Origin: Nitrospira sp. MA-1
Lineage (GTDB): Bacteria > Nitrospirota > Nitrospiria > Nitrospirales > UBA8639
DNA: 64,000 nt
NCBI GenBank assembly: GCA_032139905.1
Contig: JAQJDB010000002.1
Coordinates: forward strand, 1 to 64,000
Direction of reading: 5' to 3'
In this document: positions 1 to 8,953 of the stretch, one piece after another
Numbering within the stretch: the first letter of the stretch is position 1
Layout of the letters: every line of letters starts with the position of its first letter
Position numbers and translations under genes: made by a program
The notes under the pieces: model-generated
What the model saw: only the letters and a program-made list of their open reading frames with translations
The model's database searches: none
What the model was told of the DNA's origin: nothing

Positions 1-55
1 ACGCATGGCAGCCTTCCTCCCAAGTAGCGCTCCGTGCCTACCTGGGATTCAGGCT
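1..55 (-). repeat. Left copy of an exact 55-bp duplication (leader with ribosome site and start codon)
   Basis: Bases 1-55 are identical, 55 of 55, to bases 2870-2924. Read on the minus strand, both copies carry GGGAGGAAGG followed after a few bases by ATG-CGT. The segment therefore looks like a 5' leader with a Shine-Dalgarno site and a start codon (ATG at 6-4). If that start is used, a gene begins here and leaves the window on the left after two codons, so nothing can be said about its product. The perfect identity contrasts with the diverged antiporter fragment next to it. Confidence 0.6.
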
Positions 56-59
56 TTAT

Positions 60-147
60 ATCCTGGCCTTTGGCGTCTGGTAGGTGCGGAGAACCCAGAC
101 AAAAATTTCAATGAATGGCTTGAATTCTTTCGGCACAACATCATTGG
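60..147 (-). pseudogene. Fossil fragment of a cation:proton antiporter gene
   Basis: These 88 bp align without gaps to 3443-3530 inside the intact antiporter gene, with 14 mismatches (about 84% identity). The minus-strand translation keeps the protein signature: NDVVPKEF, IEIF and VLRTYQTPKA here, against NDVVPEEF, IEIF and VLRTYQTPKA in the intact gene. It corresponds to the stretch just after the RCK/TrkA_N domain. Everything upstream and downstream of it in the parent gene is missing. The preceding repeat-protein gene ends exactly where this fragment begins, with its stop codon formed at the junction. It is a remnant of a duplication followed by deletion or recombination. Confidence 0.75.
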
Positions 148-2414
148 TGCAGAGGTTGAACGATGACGGCATACATACTCCCGCCCCCCCCGCTGGCATT
201 GCCTCCAAGGGTAATCGTCCCGGCCGGGAAGCTCCGCGCAAAGAGCCGCAGGGTCGTATCCGAGGTCACCAGATTCTTGCCCGTATCGGTAAAGGGGTTC
301 AACCACGATGGTTTCGGCGTGAGCCGGACATCATAGGCCACTGACACGGACACCGGTTGATTCACCGTAAAGCGCAGGAAGGCCGCCGTCGTCGCCGCTT
401 TATCATTATTGGCAGTTTGGATATACGCCGCGCCCTGCACGCTCGCGGGCACCGTCGTAAATCGATAGGCGCGGTCCCGATACACCGTGCCCCCGGCTTG
501 GAGACCGATGGCCGACATCTCATACACTGACCCACTGGCCACGGTCAGGTCCGAAACGCTTAATGGAGGCGTGGGTGGATAAGGGACCGTGCTGGTACCG
601 GCCGCTGAGGGCTGGACGATGACGGCATACATACTCCCGCCCCCCCCGCTGGCATTACCCCCAAGGGTAATCGTCCCGGCCGGGAAGCTCCGCGCAAAGA
701 GCCGCAGGGTCGTATCCGAGGTCACCAGATTCTTGCCCGTATCGGTAAAGGGGTTCAACCACGATGGTTTCGGCGTGAGCCGGACATCATAGGCCACTGA
801 CACGGACACCGGTTGATTCACCGTAAAGCGCAGGAAGGCCGCCGTCGTCGCCGCTTTATCATTATTGGCAGTTTGGATATACGCCGCGCCCTGCACGCTC
901 GCGGGCACCGTCGTAAATCGATAGGCGCGGTCCCGATACACCGCGCCCCCGGTTCGGAGGCCAGAGACAGGCACCACATACCCTTGCCCACTAGCAACCA
1001 CCATGTTCGAAATTGTTAATGGGGACACGGTTGGATTCGGGACACTCCCGGTCACTGGGGCTGAACTTGTCGTATTGCCCGCTGCATCGCGTGCAACTGC
1101 CGTAAAGGTATATTTCCCGGGAGCCGCTCCATTAGTGTTCCAGGTTAATGAGAAGGGGGCGGTGGTATCTTCCGCCCCCAGATTATTCCCATTGAGTCGG
1201 AATTGGACGCCCACCACCCCAACATTATCCGTGGCGGTAGCGGATAGCGCAATTGTACCGTTTAGAGACGTCCCATTTTGCGGAGATATCAGAGTGACCG
1301 TGGGGGGCGTGAGGTCGGGAGGTGGTAGAACCGTCCCGGTCACTGGGGCTGAACTTGTCGTATTGCCCGCTGCATCGCGTGCAACTGCCGTAAAGGTATA
1401 TTTCCCGGGAGCCGCTCCATTAGTGTTCCAGGTTAATGAGAAGGGGGCGGTGGTATCTTCCGCCCCCAGATTATTCCCATTGAGTCGGAATTGGACGCCC
1501 ACCACCCCAACATTATCCGTGGCGGTAGCGGATAGCGCAATTGTACCGTTTAGAGACGTCCCATTTTGCGGAGATATCAGAGTGACCGTGGGGGGCGTAA
1601 TATCGGGAGAAGGGCCGGTTGGCTGGACGATGACGGCATACATACTCCCGCCCCCCCCGCTGGCATTGCCCCCAAGGGTAATCGTGCCGGCCGGGAAGCT
1701 CCGCGCAAAGAGCCGCAGGGTCGTATCCGAGGTCACCAGATTCTTGCCCGTATCGGTAAAGGGGTTCAACCACGATGGTTTCGGCGTGAGCCGGACATCA
1801 TAGGCCACTGACACGGACACCGGTTGATTCACCGTAAAGCGCAGGAAGGCCGCCGTCGTGGCCGCTTTATCATTATTGGCGGTTTGGATATACGCCGCGC
1901 CCTGCACGCTCGCGGGCACCGTCGTAAACCGATAGGTGCGATCGCGATACACCATCCCCCCCGCTTGGAGACCGATGGCCGACACCCCATACGCTGACCC
2001 ACTGGCCACGGTCAGATTCGAAATGAGTAGTGAGGAGGGGGGCGGCGGATTAGAAGCCCCGGAAGAGGTGGAAGCATTGGCGATATATTTCTTCACCTCC
2101 GGGGAGGGAAGACTTTCATTGCCCGAGGCATCAAACGCCGTAATCGTAAAATAGTGCGTTTTGTCCGTAAGTAAGTTGGCATATTGGTAGGTCGTGATCT
2201 TCCCGACCGTCGTAGGAACCCCATAGACCCCCGGGTTGGTTCCTCGATAGATCCGATACCCCGCTAAGTTGGTCTCTTGATTGGGGGACCATTGGAGGGT
2301 GGCCGAATCACTGGTCGCAGATTGCGCCCCAGTCGGAAGAACAAGGAGGCAACTGCCGAACACACACCACGCAATACACCTTCTCAGACGACTCACTGTA
2401 CAAACGTCGGACAT
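141..2414 (-). CDS. Secreted multi-domain surface protein with FnIII, Ig-like and repeated unknown domains
   Basis: A 757-residue exported protein. Residues 1-33 look like a signal peptide (basic start, hydrophobic core, AQSA end). A fibronectin type III domain follows at about 35-112. Then come a roughly 135-residue domain of a type I do not recognise (starting LLISNLTVASGSAYGVSA, ending SMYAVIVQP), two bacterial Ig-like domains of 96 residues each (starting TPPTVTLISPQNG), and two more copies of the unknown domain. The copies are nearly identical in DNA and protein. It is probably an adhesin or matrix component outside the cell. The start has a strong ribosome site (GGAGGGATCC before ATG), and a cyclic-di-GMP riboswitch lies just upstream, so expression should follow biofilm signalling. 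The last domain ends abruptly in QPLHQ because the reading frame runs into an antiporter gene fragment, so the native C-terminus, perhaps an anchor, may be lost. Confidence 0.8.
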   Translation of the reverse strand: MSDVCTVSRLRRCIAWCVFGSCLLVLPTGAQSATSDSATLQWSPNQETNLAGYRIYRGTNPGVYGVPTTVGKITTYQYANLLTDKTHYFTITAFDASGNESLPSPEVKKYIANASTSSGASNPPPPSSLLISNLTVASGSAYGVSAIGLQAGGMVYRDRTYRFTTVPASVQGAAYIQTANNDKAATTAAFLRFTVNQPVSVSVAYDVRLTPKPSWLNPFTDTGKNLVTSDTTLRLFARSFPAGTITLGGNASGGGGSMYAVIVQPTGPSPDITPPTVTLISPQNGTSLNGTIALSATATDNVGVVGVQFRLNGNNLGAEDTTAPFSLTWNTNGAAPGKYTFTAVARDAAGNTTSSAPVTGTVLPPPDLTPPTVTLISPQNGTSLNGTIALSATATDNVGVVGVQFRLNGNNLGAEDTTAPFSLTWNTNGAAPGKYTFTAVARDAAGNTTSSAPVTGSVPNPTVSPLTISNMVVASGQGYVVPVSGLRTGGAVYRDRAYRFTTVPASVQGAAYIQTANNDKAATTAAFLRFTVNQPVSVSVAYDVRLTPKPSWLNPFTDTGKNLVTSDTTLRLFARSFPAGTITLGGNASGGGGSMYAVIVQPSAAGTSTVPYPPTPPLSVSDLTVASGSVYEMSAIGLQAGGTVYRDRAYRFTTVPASVQGAAYIQTANNDKAATTAAFLRFTVNQPVSVSVAYDVRLTPKPSWLNPFTDTGKNLVTSDTTLRLFARSFPAGTITLGGNASGGGGSMYAVIVQPLHQ
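153..560 (-). repeat. Third copy of the ~400-bp unknown-domain repeat
   Basis: C-terminal copy of the domain repeat within the surface-protein gene. It matches 613-1018 and 1625-2035 almost base for base, including the C-rich run encoding GGGGS. It is the copy truncated by the antiporter fragment immediately after the SMYAVIVQP codons. Confidence 0.8.
613..1018 (-). repeat. Second copy of the ~400-bp unknown-domain repeat
   Basis: Middle copy of the domain repeat. It starts at the codons for the VQP end motif and closes at the TISNMVVASGQGY region, which is the most diverged part (VPVSGLRTGG replaces SAIGLQAGG). The remainder is essentially identical to the other two copies. Confidence 0.8.
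1047..1622 (-). repeat. Tandem pair of identical 288-bp Ig-domain repeats
   Basis: Two direct repeats with a period of exactly 288 bp (96 codons), at 1047-1334 and 1335-1622. The first ~265 bp of the units appear identical; differences are confined to the linker between units. Such identity suggests recent duplication or ongoing gene conversion and makes the region prone to copy-number change and assembly collapse. Confidence 0.85.
1625..2035 (-). repeat. First copy of the ~400-bp unknown-domain repeat
   Basis: N-terminal copy of the domain repeat, directly after the fibronectin domain and a Ser/Pro linker. It differs from the other two by a few bases only (for example one base change in the run encoding TTAAFLR). 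Confidence 0.8.
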
Positions 2415-2465
2415 GGGATCCCTCCTTCGAACACATACAGAGGCCCCATTCCCGCACGTCTCCCT

Positions 2466-2545
2466 TTCTTCGGTAACCCGGCTATCAGAAATTCTGACCC
2501 GTGGCTTTGCGTCCCCACTTCACAATGGGTTTGCCTTTATCGGAA
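2466..2545 (-). promoter_or_regulatory. Cyclic-di-GMP-I (GEMM-I) riboswitch
   Basis: On the minus strand this leader shows the hallmark blocks of the GEMM-I class in order: GGCAAACC (2528-2535 complement), then GGGACGCAAAGCC (2503-2515 complement), and the closing block GCCGGGTTACCG (2470-2481 complement). The aptamer lies about 55 nt before the start codon of the surface-protein gene and its strong ribosome site. GEMM-I riboswitches sense the second messenger c-di-GMP and often control motility, matrix and adhesion genes, which fits this target. Whether it switches on or off cannot be read from the sequence. Confidence 0.9.
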
Positions 2546-2869
2546 AGAGGCCACCGCTTTACAAACTGTTATGCCATCTTCTTTTGAATAATGAAAACTC
2601 TCTCTTGAATGTGAGCGGACACAGGCTCTCTTGACTTCACGGGCTTTTATCGGTGGATACCCAAAAGCCTTTAGGCAGGAAGCAGGCAGGGGAGGTTGGA
2701 GCAGGCTCATGGCAGTTGACGCCCCTTCATGATCGTTCTTGAAGGGCCAATTGCCAGTTTTTTTTGCAGGAGCCCGGTGCCGTGACCGGTAAGTAAATTC
2801 ACGCTCCTTTCTTGACGCAGCCCTCTTGATTGGGAACCGAAAGGCCCCCGTCACAAGCCATTCTTTCAG

Positions 2870-2924
2870 ACGCATGGCAGCCTTCCTCCCAAGTAGCGCT
2901 CCGTGCCTACCTGGGATTCAGGCT
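2870..2924 (-). repeat. Right copy of the exact 55-bp duplication
   Basis: Identical to bases 1-55. On the minus strand it carries GGGAGGAAGG and ATG (2875-2873). The upstream minus-strand sequence (to about 2965) has several self-complementary blocks such as AGCGCT and GCCT/AGGC, so the segment could be the 3' end of a structured leader. The class, if any, is not recognised. Confidence 0.6.
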
Positions 2925-3102
2925 ATTTCCAGCATGCAGCGCTCATGACAGGCAACCCTGATTTCAAGAAAATAGGACATTCAGACAAGCCACGTTCTAT
3001 ACCTGAAGAAAAAAACGATAGGTATTGAGTGTACTTATTTATTGAGAAATACAAATAACGGATTACCGGTCGTCAAAATTCTCCTGGACGAGATTACACC
3101 TC

Positions 3103-5097
3103 TCACATTTTAGCATCCACAAGGAGGGCAATGGCCTTGCGGATTTGCTCACGCGCACCAAGAAGGACGAGGACATCACCTGGCTCCAGAATCGTTTCGC
3201 GAGAAGGATTTGATTGTGTTACGCCATTCCGGGTAATCGCAATCACAGAAGCGCCCGTCCGTCCATGGATATGCAACTGTCTCAATGGTTTCCCCAACAC
3301 GTGAGAATCGTTTTCCACCCGACAGGTATCGACTTGCACATCAGCCAATGTTCCAGCACGTAGATGGTGAGCTAACTCAGGTAGCTCCCCTCGCCGAAGC
3401 AGGAGATAACCCTCCCTACGAATTTGTTCAACTTTGTCTTGGATCATGGCCTTCGGCGTCTGGTAGGTACGAAGAACCAAGGCAAAAATCTCAATGGATG
3501 TTTCGAATTCCTCCGGCACGACATCATTGGCTCCTAACTCTTGGAGATCCTGCAATTCCTTTAAATATCGTGTTCGTACGACAATATGAAGAGTGGGATT
3601 CAGCTGTCGTGCTTGCTGGACAATCCGGCGCGCTCCAAATGGGTCAGAGGTCGCGACCACGAGCACTCTTGCCAATATGATCCCGGCCTGAGTCAGCACC
3701 CTGGGATTCGTCCCATCCCCGTAGAAAATGGTGCCTCGGCCTTTTTGATCAGCCTGCACGACATCAGGATTAACGTCCAGCACAACAAATGGAATTTCCA
3801 TATCACCTAAGACCCGTGCAAGATTCCGCCCATTTAAACCATAGCCCACGATGATGACATGATCTTTGACTTTGATTTTGGTGCTTTGTGACGCATGGGA
3901 CTGACGTCGAGGAAACCAATGCTTCAGGCGGTCAAGCGCCTCGGTCCGTCTAGCCAGACGGGGAGCCCATTGAATCAAAAAGGGCGTAATCGTCATAGAC
4001 AACACCGATACTGCAAGAAAAATATTATAGGCTTGCGTGTCCAATAACCCTTCCCCCTGACCCACTCGTGCAAGAATAAAGGCAAACTCTCCCACCTGCG
4101 CTAAGGCCACCCCTGTTAATAATGCAGAAGACACGGGAGCCCCAGCTAGGAACACTGCTCCGGTTCCCGTAAGGAATTTTCCCAAAACTACAAGCACCAA
4201 CATCCCCATCACCAGGAGGGGAAATTCAAAGATGACCGAGGGATTCATTAGCATCCCCACTGAGACAAAAAATAAACTATTAAAACTATCCCGAAAGGGA
4301 ATGACTTCGGCGAGCGCCTGATGACTATATTCAGATTCAGAAATCACGAGGCCCGCGATAAAGGCACCAAGAGCCAATGACAGCCCCGCGAGAGAGGTCA
4401 ACCAAGCCGTTCCCAGCCCCAACACGATAATCGACAAGAGAAATAGTTCTCGGCTTCGAGTCCCCACAATAAGATGAAGAACATGAGGGACCAAAACCCG
4501 TGCAGCCAGCACAATTAACCCCACAACCATGACGGATTTCACAAGCGTTTCGACAATGACCCCTGTCTCCCCTTGGGAACCTGTCCCCAGTACCGGAGTC
4601 AGTAAAATCATAGCCACCACGGCTAGATCCTGGAAAATAAGAATCGCCATAGTTGCTTGCCCATGTAGCGCATCCATTTCCCCTCGATCTCCCAGAATCT
4701 TGAGGACAATGGCGGTGCTGCTCAACGACAACAACAGACCCCAGAAGACCGATTCCTCCCAGGATCGACCCAATAACCATCCCCCAAGCACTACGCCACT
4801 GAGCATGCTCAAAATCTGCAGGGGACCACCAACCCATAACAGCCTTCTGGAAGCCCGTATGCGAGAAAGAGAGGTTTCCAAGCCAATGGTAAACAACAAC
4901 AACACCACACCGATTTCGGCAAGAGTTTCGACTTGGTGCAGATCAGAAATGAGGTTCAACCCATGGGGACCCACTAAGGTGCCAGAAACTAAAAATCCCG
5001 CAACTGCCGGTAGCCGGATTTTTTGAAAAACAAATACAACCAGAACGGAAATAGAAAAAATAATGAGGACATCTCGTAGGATGTGGACTTCACTCAT
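3103..5097 (-). CDS. CPA2-family monovalent cation:proton antiporter with RCK domains (KefB/YbaL type)
   Basis: A 664-residue inner-membrane antiporter that should exchange K+ or Na+ for protons. Residues 1-390 form the hydrophobic Na_H_Exchanger region with about 12-13 membrane segments; GLETSLSRIRASRR and the LSLSSTAIVLKILGDRGE block are typical of the CPA2 family. Residues about 408-530 are a TrkA_N/RCK domain (HVIIVGYGLNGRNLARVLG nucleotide-binding loop). Residues about 575-660 form a TrkA_C domain (PGDVLVLLGA). Length and order match KefB/KefC/YbaL-like proteins. It stands alone, with leuD 251 bp upstream on the same strand. A diverged 88-bp piece of it lies at 60-147. The transported ion is not evident. 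Confidence 0.88.
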   Translation of the reverse strand: MSEVHILRDVLIIFSISVLVVFVFQKIRLPAVAGFLVSGTLVGPHGLNLISDLHQVETLAEIGVVLLLFTIGLETSLSRIRASRRLLWVGGPLQILSMLSGVVLGGWLLGRSWEESVFWGLLLSLSSTAIVLKILGDRGEMDALHGQATMAILIFQDLAVVAMILLTPVLGTGSQGETGVIVETLVKSVMVVGLIVLAARVLVPHVLHLIVGTRSRELFLLSIIVLGLGTAWLTSLAGLSLALGAFIAGLVISESEYSHQALAEVIPFRDSFNSLFFVSVGMLMNPSVIFEFPLLVMGMLVLVVLGKFLTGTGAVFLAGAPVSSALLTGVALAQVGEFAFILARVGQGEGLLDTQAYNIFLAVSVLSMTITPFLIQWAPRLARRTEALDRLKHWFPRRQSHASQSTKIKVKDHVIIVGYGLNGRNLARVLGDMEIPFVVLDVNPDVVQADQKGRGTIFYGDGTNPRVLTQAGIILARVLVVATSDPFGARRIVQQARQLNPTLHIVVRTRYLKELQDLQELGANDVVPEEFETSIEIFALVLRTYQTPKAMIQDKVEQIRREGYLLLRRGELPELAHHLRAGTLADVQVDTCRVENDSHVLGKPLRQLHIHGRTGASVIAITRNGVTQSNPSRETILEPGDVLVLLGAREQIRKAIALLVDAKM

Positions 5098-5348
5098 AAG
5101 TCGAGTGGGTGGCGATGGCAGGGATTCAGCGTATTCCCCATACCTGACATAGACACGATAAAGAAGTTTGGGTGGATTTCAAACACCCATCATCCCTCGG
5201 ATCGAGGGAAATGTCTACTATTCGCTTTGACCCACTCATCTGAGATAGAACCATGCTATTACGGATAGGGGAGGAAGAAGGATCAAGGGGAGAATCGAGA
5301 TGGGGCATTCCAGACCCATCCCGATCAATTGAGAAAATTAATAGCCTT

Positions 5349-5984
5349 TTACGAGTGGACTGAAGAGGAAAAATCCTGAAAGAGCCAGGGAGCCTCCTGA
5401 GCCCGGCGCTTTTCATAGGCAGTAATCGCGGATTCATGTTGAAGCGTGAGTCCAATTCCGTCCAATCCCTTCAACAAACAATCCTTGCGAAAAGGATCCA
5501 GGGTAAAGGAATACTTCTCCCCTTCGGGAAGAATGACAATCTGCTGAGCTAAGTCGACTGTGATCTGATATTGGTCAGTATGAGCTACTCGGTCAAACAA
5601 TGTTTGGATGACTTCTCCTGGAAGCTCGACGGGGAGAATCCCATTCTGAAAACAATTGTTGTAGAAAATATCGGCAAAACTCGGAGCCACAATACAACGA
5701 ATGCCATAATCCAACAAAGCCCATGGAGCGTGCTCCCTTGAGGATCCACATCCGAAATTTTCACGGGTCAATAGAATCGTGGCCTGTTGATAGCACGATT
5801 GGTTGACAAAAAACTCAGGATCCTGAGACCCATCCGCACGCCGCCGCCAATCGGCAAATAACCCCTCTTTGAGGCCGGTGCGATGGATCGTTTTCAAATA
5901 TTGTTTCGGAATGATTTGATCCGTATCAACATTGCCACGATTTAACGGAGCAACCGTTCCGGTCAATATGGTAAACGCTTGCAT
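5349..5984 (-). CDS. leuD: 3-isopropylmalate dehydratase small subunit
   Basis: A 211-residue subunit of isopropylmalate isomerase, which converts 2- to 3-isopropylmalate in leucine biosynthesis in the cytoplasm. The family hallmarks are present: FTILTGTVAPLNRGNVDTDQ at the start (residues 4-23), DTDQIIPKQYLK and the loop NFGCGSSREHAPWAL (about 97-111), which shapes the active site around the cluster held by LeuC. Length is normal. It follows leuC on the same strand after a 69-bp gap, so the two are almost certainly co-transcribed. No leuB or leuA lies next to them. Confidence 0.95.
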   Translation of the reverse strand: MQAFTILTGTVAPLNRGNVDTDQIIPKQYLKTIHRTGLKEGLFADWRRRADGSQDPEFFVNQSCYQQATILLTRENFGCGSSREHAPWALLDYGIRCIVAPSFADIFYNNCFQNGILPVELPGEVIQTLFDRVAHTDQYQITVDLAQQIVILPEGEKYSFTLDPFRKDCLLKGLDGIGLTLQHESAITAYEKRRAQEAPWLFQDFSSSVHS

Positions 5985-6053
5985 ATCTATCTCCCGTTTA
6001 AATGTAGTGGAAGCAGATGATCTCTTGAAGGCAAAAAAATTCCCTTATTGATC

Positions 6054-7460
6054 TCACATCTTCCAATCACGAATATCAACAAAATGTCCCTCAACAGCAG
6101 CAGCAGCAGCCATAGCAGGGGATACTAAGTGGGTCCGTCCACCCTTTCCCTGACGCCCCTCGAAGTTTCGATTACTGGTTGAGGCACATCGTTCTCCCGG
6201 TGTGAGCACGTCCGCATTCATGGCGAGGCACATACTGCATCCTGGTTCACGCCATTCAAAACCCGCGTCGCGAAAAATCCGATCCAAACCTTCCTCCTCC
6301 GCTTGATGTTTGACTAACCCTGATCCAGGCACCACCATGGCTTTGACGCTTTGGGCAACGTGCTTTCCTTTGGCATACCGTGCCGCCACCCGTAAATCCT
6401 CAATTCGTGAGTTGGTGCAGGACCCGATGAAAACTCGATCGACCCGGATGTCACATATAGGGATACCACCTGGCAACCCCATATACGCTAAGGCACGTTC
6501 TGTTGCCATCCGCAGTTTTTCATCCGGAATGGATGCAGGATCAGGCACATGGCCATTCACATCGGTCACCATTCCGGGATTGGTCCCCCAAGTCACTTGA
6601 GGTGAAATATCCTCCCCTCGCAGCTCAACAACCTTATCAAACCGGGCTCCAGGGTCTGTTTTCAATTTCAACCAATCCGACTTCGCCTGCTGAAATACCT
6701 CCTCCTTCGGACTAAGCGGCCGATTCTTCACATATGCGACCGTCAATTCGTCCGGACTGACCAGACCAGCACGCGCTCCCGCCTCAATAGACATATTACA
6801 AAGGGTCATCCGGCCTTCCATTGAAAACGATCGGATCACCGAACCCGTATATTCCACGACATATCCGGTTCCACCACCAATACCAATTTGCCCGATAATC
6901 GCCAGTATGACATCTTTGGAAGAACAATAATCAGGAAGCGTGCCCTCCACCCGAATTTCCATAGTCTTGGGTCGTTTCTGGACCAAACATTGCGTCGCCA
7001 ACACATGCTCGACTTCTGAGGTGCCAATGCCAAACGCCAAGGCTCCAAACGCCCCATGAGTCGATGTATGGGAATCTCCACACACAATCGTCATCCCCGG
7101 TAGCGTCAACCCTTGTTCAGGTCCGATGACATGGACAATACCTTGACGGATATCCTCCATCCCATAATAGGTAATTCCAAACTCTGCACAGTTGCTTTCC
7201 AAGGTTGAAATTTGCAAGGCACTCATAGGATCGGCAATGCCCTGCGACCGATCGGTGGTTGGAACATTGTGATCGGGAACAGCGAGCGCCGCAGTTGGAC
7301 GCCTTGGCCTCCTGCCAGCCAACCGGAGTCCCTCAAAGGCTTGCGGGGAAGTCACTTCATGCACGAGGTGTCGGTCAATATACAATAAGGTTGTCCCATC
7401 TGGCTCTTCACGAACCACATGCTGATCCCAAATCTTTTCAAACAATGTTTTGCTTGCCAT
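6054..7460 (-). CDS. leuC: 3-isopropylmalate dehydratase large subunit
   Basis: A 468-residue aconitase-family enzyme binding a [4Fe-4S] cluster. The cluster cysteines are visible in [13 protein letters not shown] and GCSMCLAMN, and the substrate and cluster region [19 protein letters not shown] is intact. With LeuD it forms the isomerase of the leucine pathway. I chose the ATG at 7460 because GAAGGA sits about 8 nt before it; an in-frame ATG at 7469 would add only MHS and has a worse spacing. It is first in the leuCD unit. No leucine attenuator was recognised upstream. Confidence 0.95.
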   Translation of the reverse strand: MASKTLFEKIWDQHVVREEPDGTTLLYIDRHLVHEVTSPQAFEGLRLAGRRPRRPTAALAVPDHNVPTTDRSQGIADPMSALQISTLESNCAEFGITYYGMEDIRQGIVHVIGPEQGLTLPGMTIVCGDSHTSTHGAFGALAFGIGTSEVEHVLATQCLVQKRPKTMEIRVEGTLPDYCSSKDVILAIIGQIGIGGGTGYVVEYTGSVIRSFSMEGRMTLCNMSIEAGARAGLVSPDELTVAYVKNRPLSPKEEVFQQAKSDWLKLKTDPGARFDKVVELRGEDISPQVTWGTNPGMVTDVNGHVPDPASIPDEKLRMATERALAYMGLPGGIPICDIRVDRVFIGSCTNSRIEDLRVAARYAKGKHVAQSVKAMVVPGSGLVKHQAEEEGLDRIFRDAGFEWREPGCSMCLAMNADVLTPGERCASTSNRNFEGRQGKGGRTHLVSPAMAAAAAVEGHFVDIRDWKM

Positions 7461-7893
7461 GGAATGCATCCTTCTTTCTTTTTGAAAATTTCGGACTCTA
7501 ATTATCTACATTTGCTCCCTTCTGGCAAGTGCCAGGAGGAGCTTTTTCCAGATTTGGTTTCAGATCCGCCTTTTCTTTGTGGTCTTTTAAGACTTCTGAT
7601 ATACTTTTCCCTACGACAGTGAACAATCCAATCTGAAACTTTCACCTTCTCGATACTTAGGTGGAAATAAGTGGATACCGGCTATCATTCATCCAGCCCC
7701 GAACCAATCTAAAGGGTTTCCGGCCAGCGGCGAAGAACGACTCAACGTCGAATATCAAGGTTAACCGGAAAATCAGACATAGAAAAGTAAAGTTGATCTA
7801 TTTCCCCTGTAGCACGTAAAGACTCTAACAATCCTATTTCCGACTCCGCCATTGTCGCCCACCCTCTGAAATTGATAGGTCTCAACACTTCTC
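7461..7893. other. Divergent promoter region between leuC and mreB
   Basis: A 433-bp region between leuC (leftward) and mreB (rightward). It must hold both promoters, but I see no convincing -35/-10 pair, riboswitch or long hairpin. A weak candidate for mreB is TTGATC near 7795 with GTAAAG about 17 bp further on. No small open frame looks real. Confidence 0.5.
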
Positions 7894-8937
7894 ATGGGTA
7901 TATTCAATTATTTCATTAGCCATTTTTCCCAAGACATGGCCATCGATTTAGGAACTTCCTCCACATTAATTTATATCAAGGGCAAAGGGATTGTCTTGAA
8001 CGAGCCCTCCGTGGTGACAGTTGAGACAAACTCAAAAAAACTTCTGTCGGTTGGGGAAGAAGCAAAGCGAATGATCGGGCGAACCCCTGGCAATCTCACT
8101 GCCATTCGTCCCATGCGAGAAGGTGTTATTGCTGATTTTGACATGACAGAACGCATGTTGCGCCATTTTATCCAAAAAGTTCATCGCGGGGGAACTCTGC
8201 TCAGGCCACGAATTATTATTGGCGTCCCATCCAGAATTACGCAAGTCGAACAACGTGCCGTTAAGGAATCAGCCGAATTGGCTGGTGCACGGGAAGTTTA
8301 TCTCATCGAAGAACCGGTGGCCGCTGCAATCGGAGCGGGATTGCCGATTACCGAGCCTTCCGGCAACATGGTGGTGGATATCGGAGGAGGCACAACCGAT
8401 ATTGCCGTGATCTCCCTGGGAGGGATCGTTTACAGTGAATCAGTCCGGGTTGCGGGCGATCAATTGGATGGAGCCATCACAAACTATCTCAAGCGGGAAT
8501 ACAGCTTGCTAATCGGCGAACATATGGCAGAACGCATCAAGATGGAAATCGGCTCAGCCTACCCTCTGCCTGAAAAAAAGCAAATGGCCGTCAAGGGGCG
8601 AGATGTGGTATCCGGCATCCCCAGAACGATTCTTGTCGACGACAATGAGATACGAGAAGCTTTACATGATTGCCTCACCACGATCATCCGAGCCATTCGT
8701 CTGGCCTTGGAGAACACTCCGCCGGAATTGGCAGGAGATATTATTGACCGAGGGATCGTGCTGACCGGAGGCGGATCAATGCTTCAAGGGCTGGATAATC
8801 GACTACGCGAAGAAACGTCCCTACCCATTGTTACTGTCGATGACCCCTTAACCTCGGTCGTCTTAGGAGTAGGAAAAACTCTCGAGGAATTTAGCCTCCT
8901 TCGGAAAATTTCTTCGCATTCCAGGCTGAATCCCTGA
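7894..8937 (+). CDS. mreB: Rod shape-determining actin homologue MreB
   Basis: A 347-residue bacterial actin that polymerises under the inner membrane and directs the lateral peptidoglycan synthesis machinery. Actin-fold nucleotide motifs are present: AIDLGTSSTLIYIKGKGIV (phosphate 1, residues about 15-34), VVDIGGGTTDIAVISLGGI (phosphate 2, about 160-178) and GIVLTGGGSMLQGL (adenosine motif, about 290). Length is normal. It opens a five-gene rightward operon with mreC, mreD, mrdA and rodA. No strong ribosome site precedes the ATG. Confidence 0.96.
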   Translation: MGIFNYFISHFSQDMAIDLGTSSTLIYIKGKGIVLNEPSVVTVETNSKKLLSVGEEAKRMIGRTPGNLTAIRPMREGVIADFDMTERMLRHFIQKVHRGGTLLRPRIIIGVPSRITQVEQRAVKESAELAGAREVYLIEEPVAAAIGAGLPITEPSGNMVVDIGGGTTDIAVISLGGIVYSESVRVAGDQLDGAITNYLKREYSLLIGEHMAERIKMEIGSAYPLPEKKQMAVKGRDVVSGIPRTILVDDNEIREALHDCLTTIIRAIRLALENTPPELAGDIIDRGIVLTGGGSMLQGLDNRLREETSLPIVTVDDPLTSVVLGVGKTLEEFSLLRKISSHSRLNP

Positions 8938-8953
8938 GCTTCCCTCTATTTGC

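Larger units (their letters stand above)
2415..3102. other. Intergenic region with riboswitch leader and duplicated 55-bp segment
   Basis: This 688-bp gap holds the GEMM-I riboswitch (2466-2545), a short hairpin (2642-2669, GGCTTTT with AAAAGCC), and the second copy of the 55-bp duplication (2870-2924). A 112-codon frame (2875-2537, minus) begins at the ATG inside that duplication with a good ribosome site. It resembles no family I know and runs through the riboswitch, so I do not call it a gene; at most it is a broken remnant. The rest, next to the antiporter stop, is AT-rich with no clear terminator. Confidence 0.5.

Noticed and set aside
1003..1803. Long plus-strand open frame of 266 codons inside the repeat-protein gene
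   Set aside because: It is antisense to the repeats and its own sequence repeats with the same period; the minus-strand protein has a signal peptide, known domains and a riboswitch.
141..2035. Repeats that could suggest a CRISPR or satellite array
   Set aside because: Units are 288 and ~400 bp, keep codon phase and encode protein domains.
2537..2875. 112-codon minus frame starting in the 55-bp duplication
   Set aside because: It has a ribosome site but no family resemblance and runs through the riboswitch aptamer; at most a broken gene.
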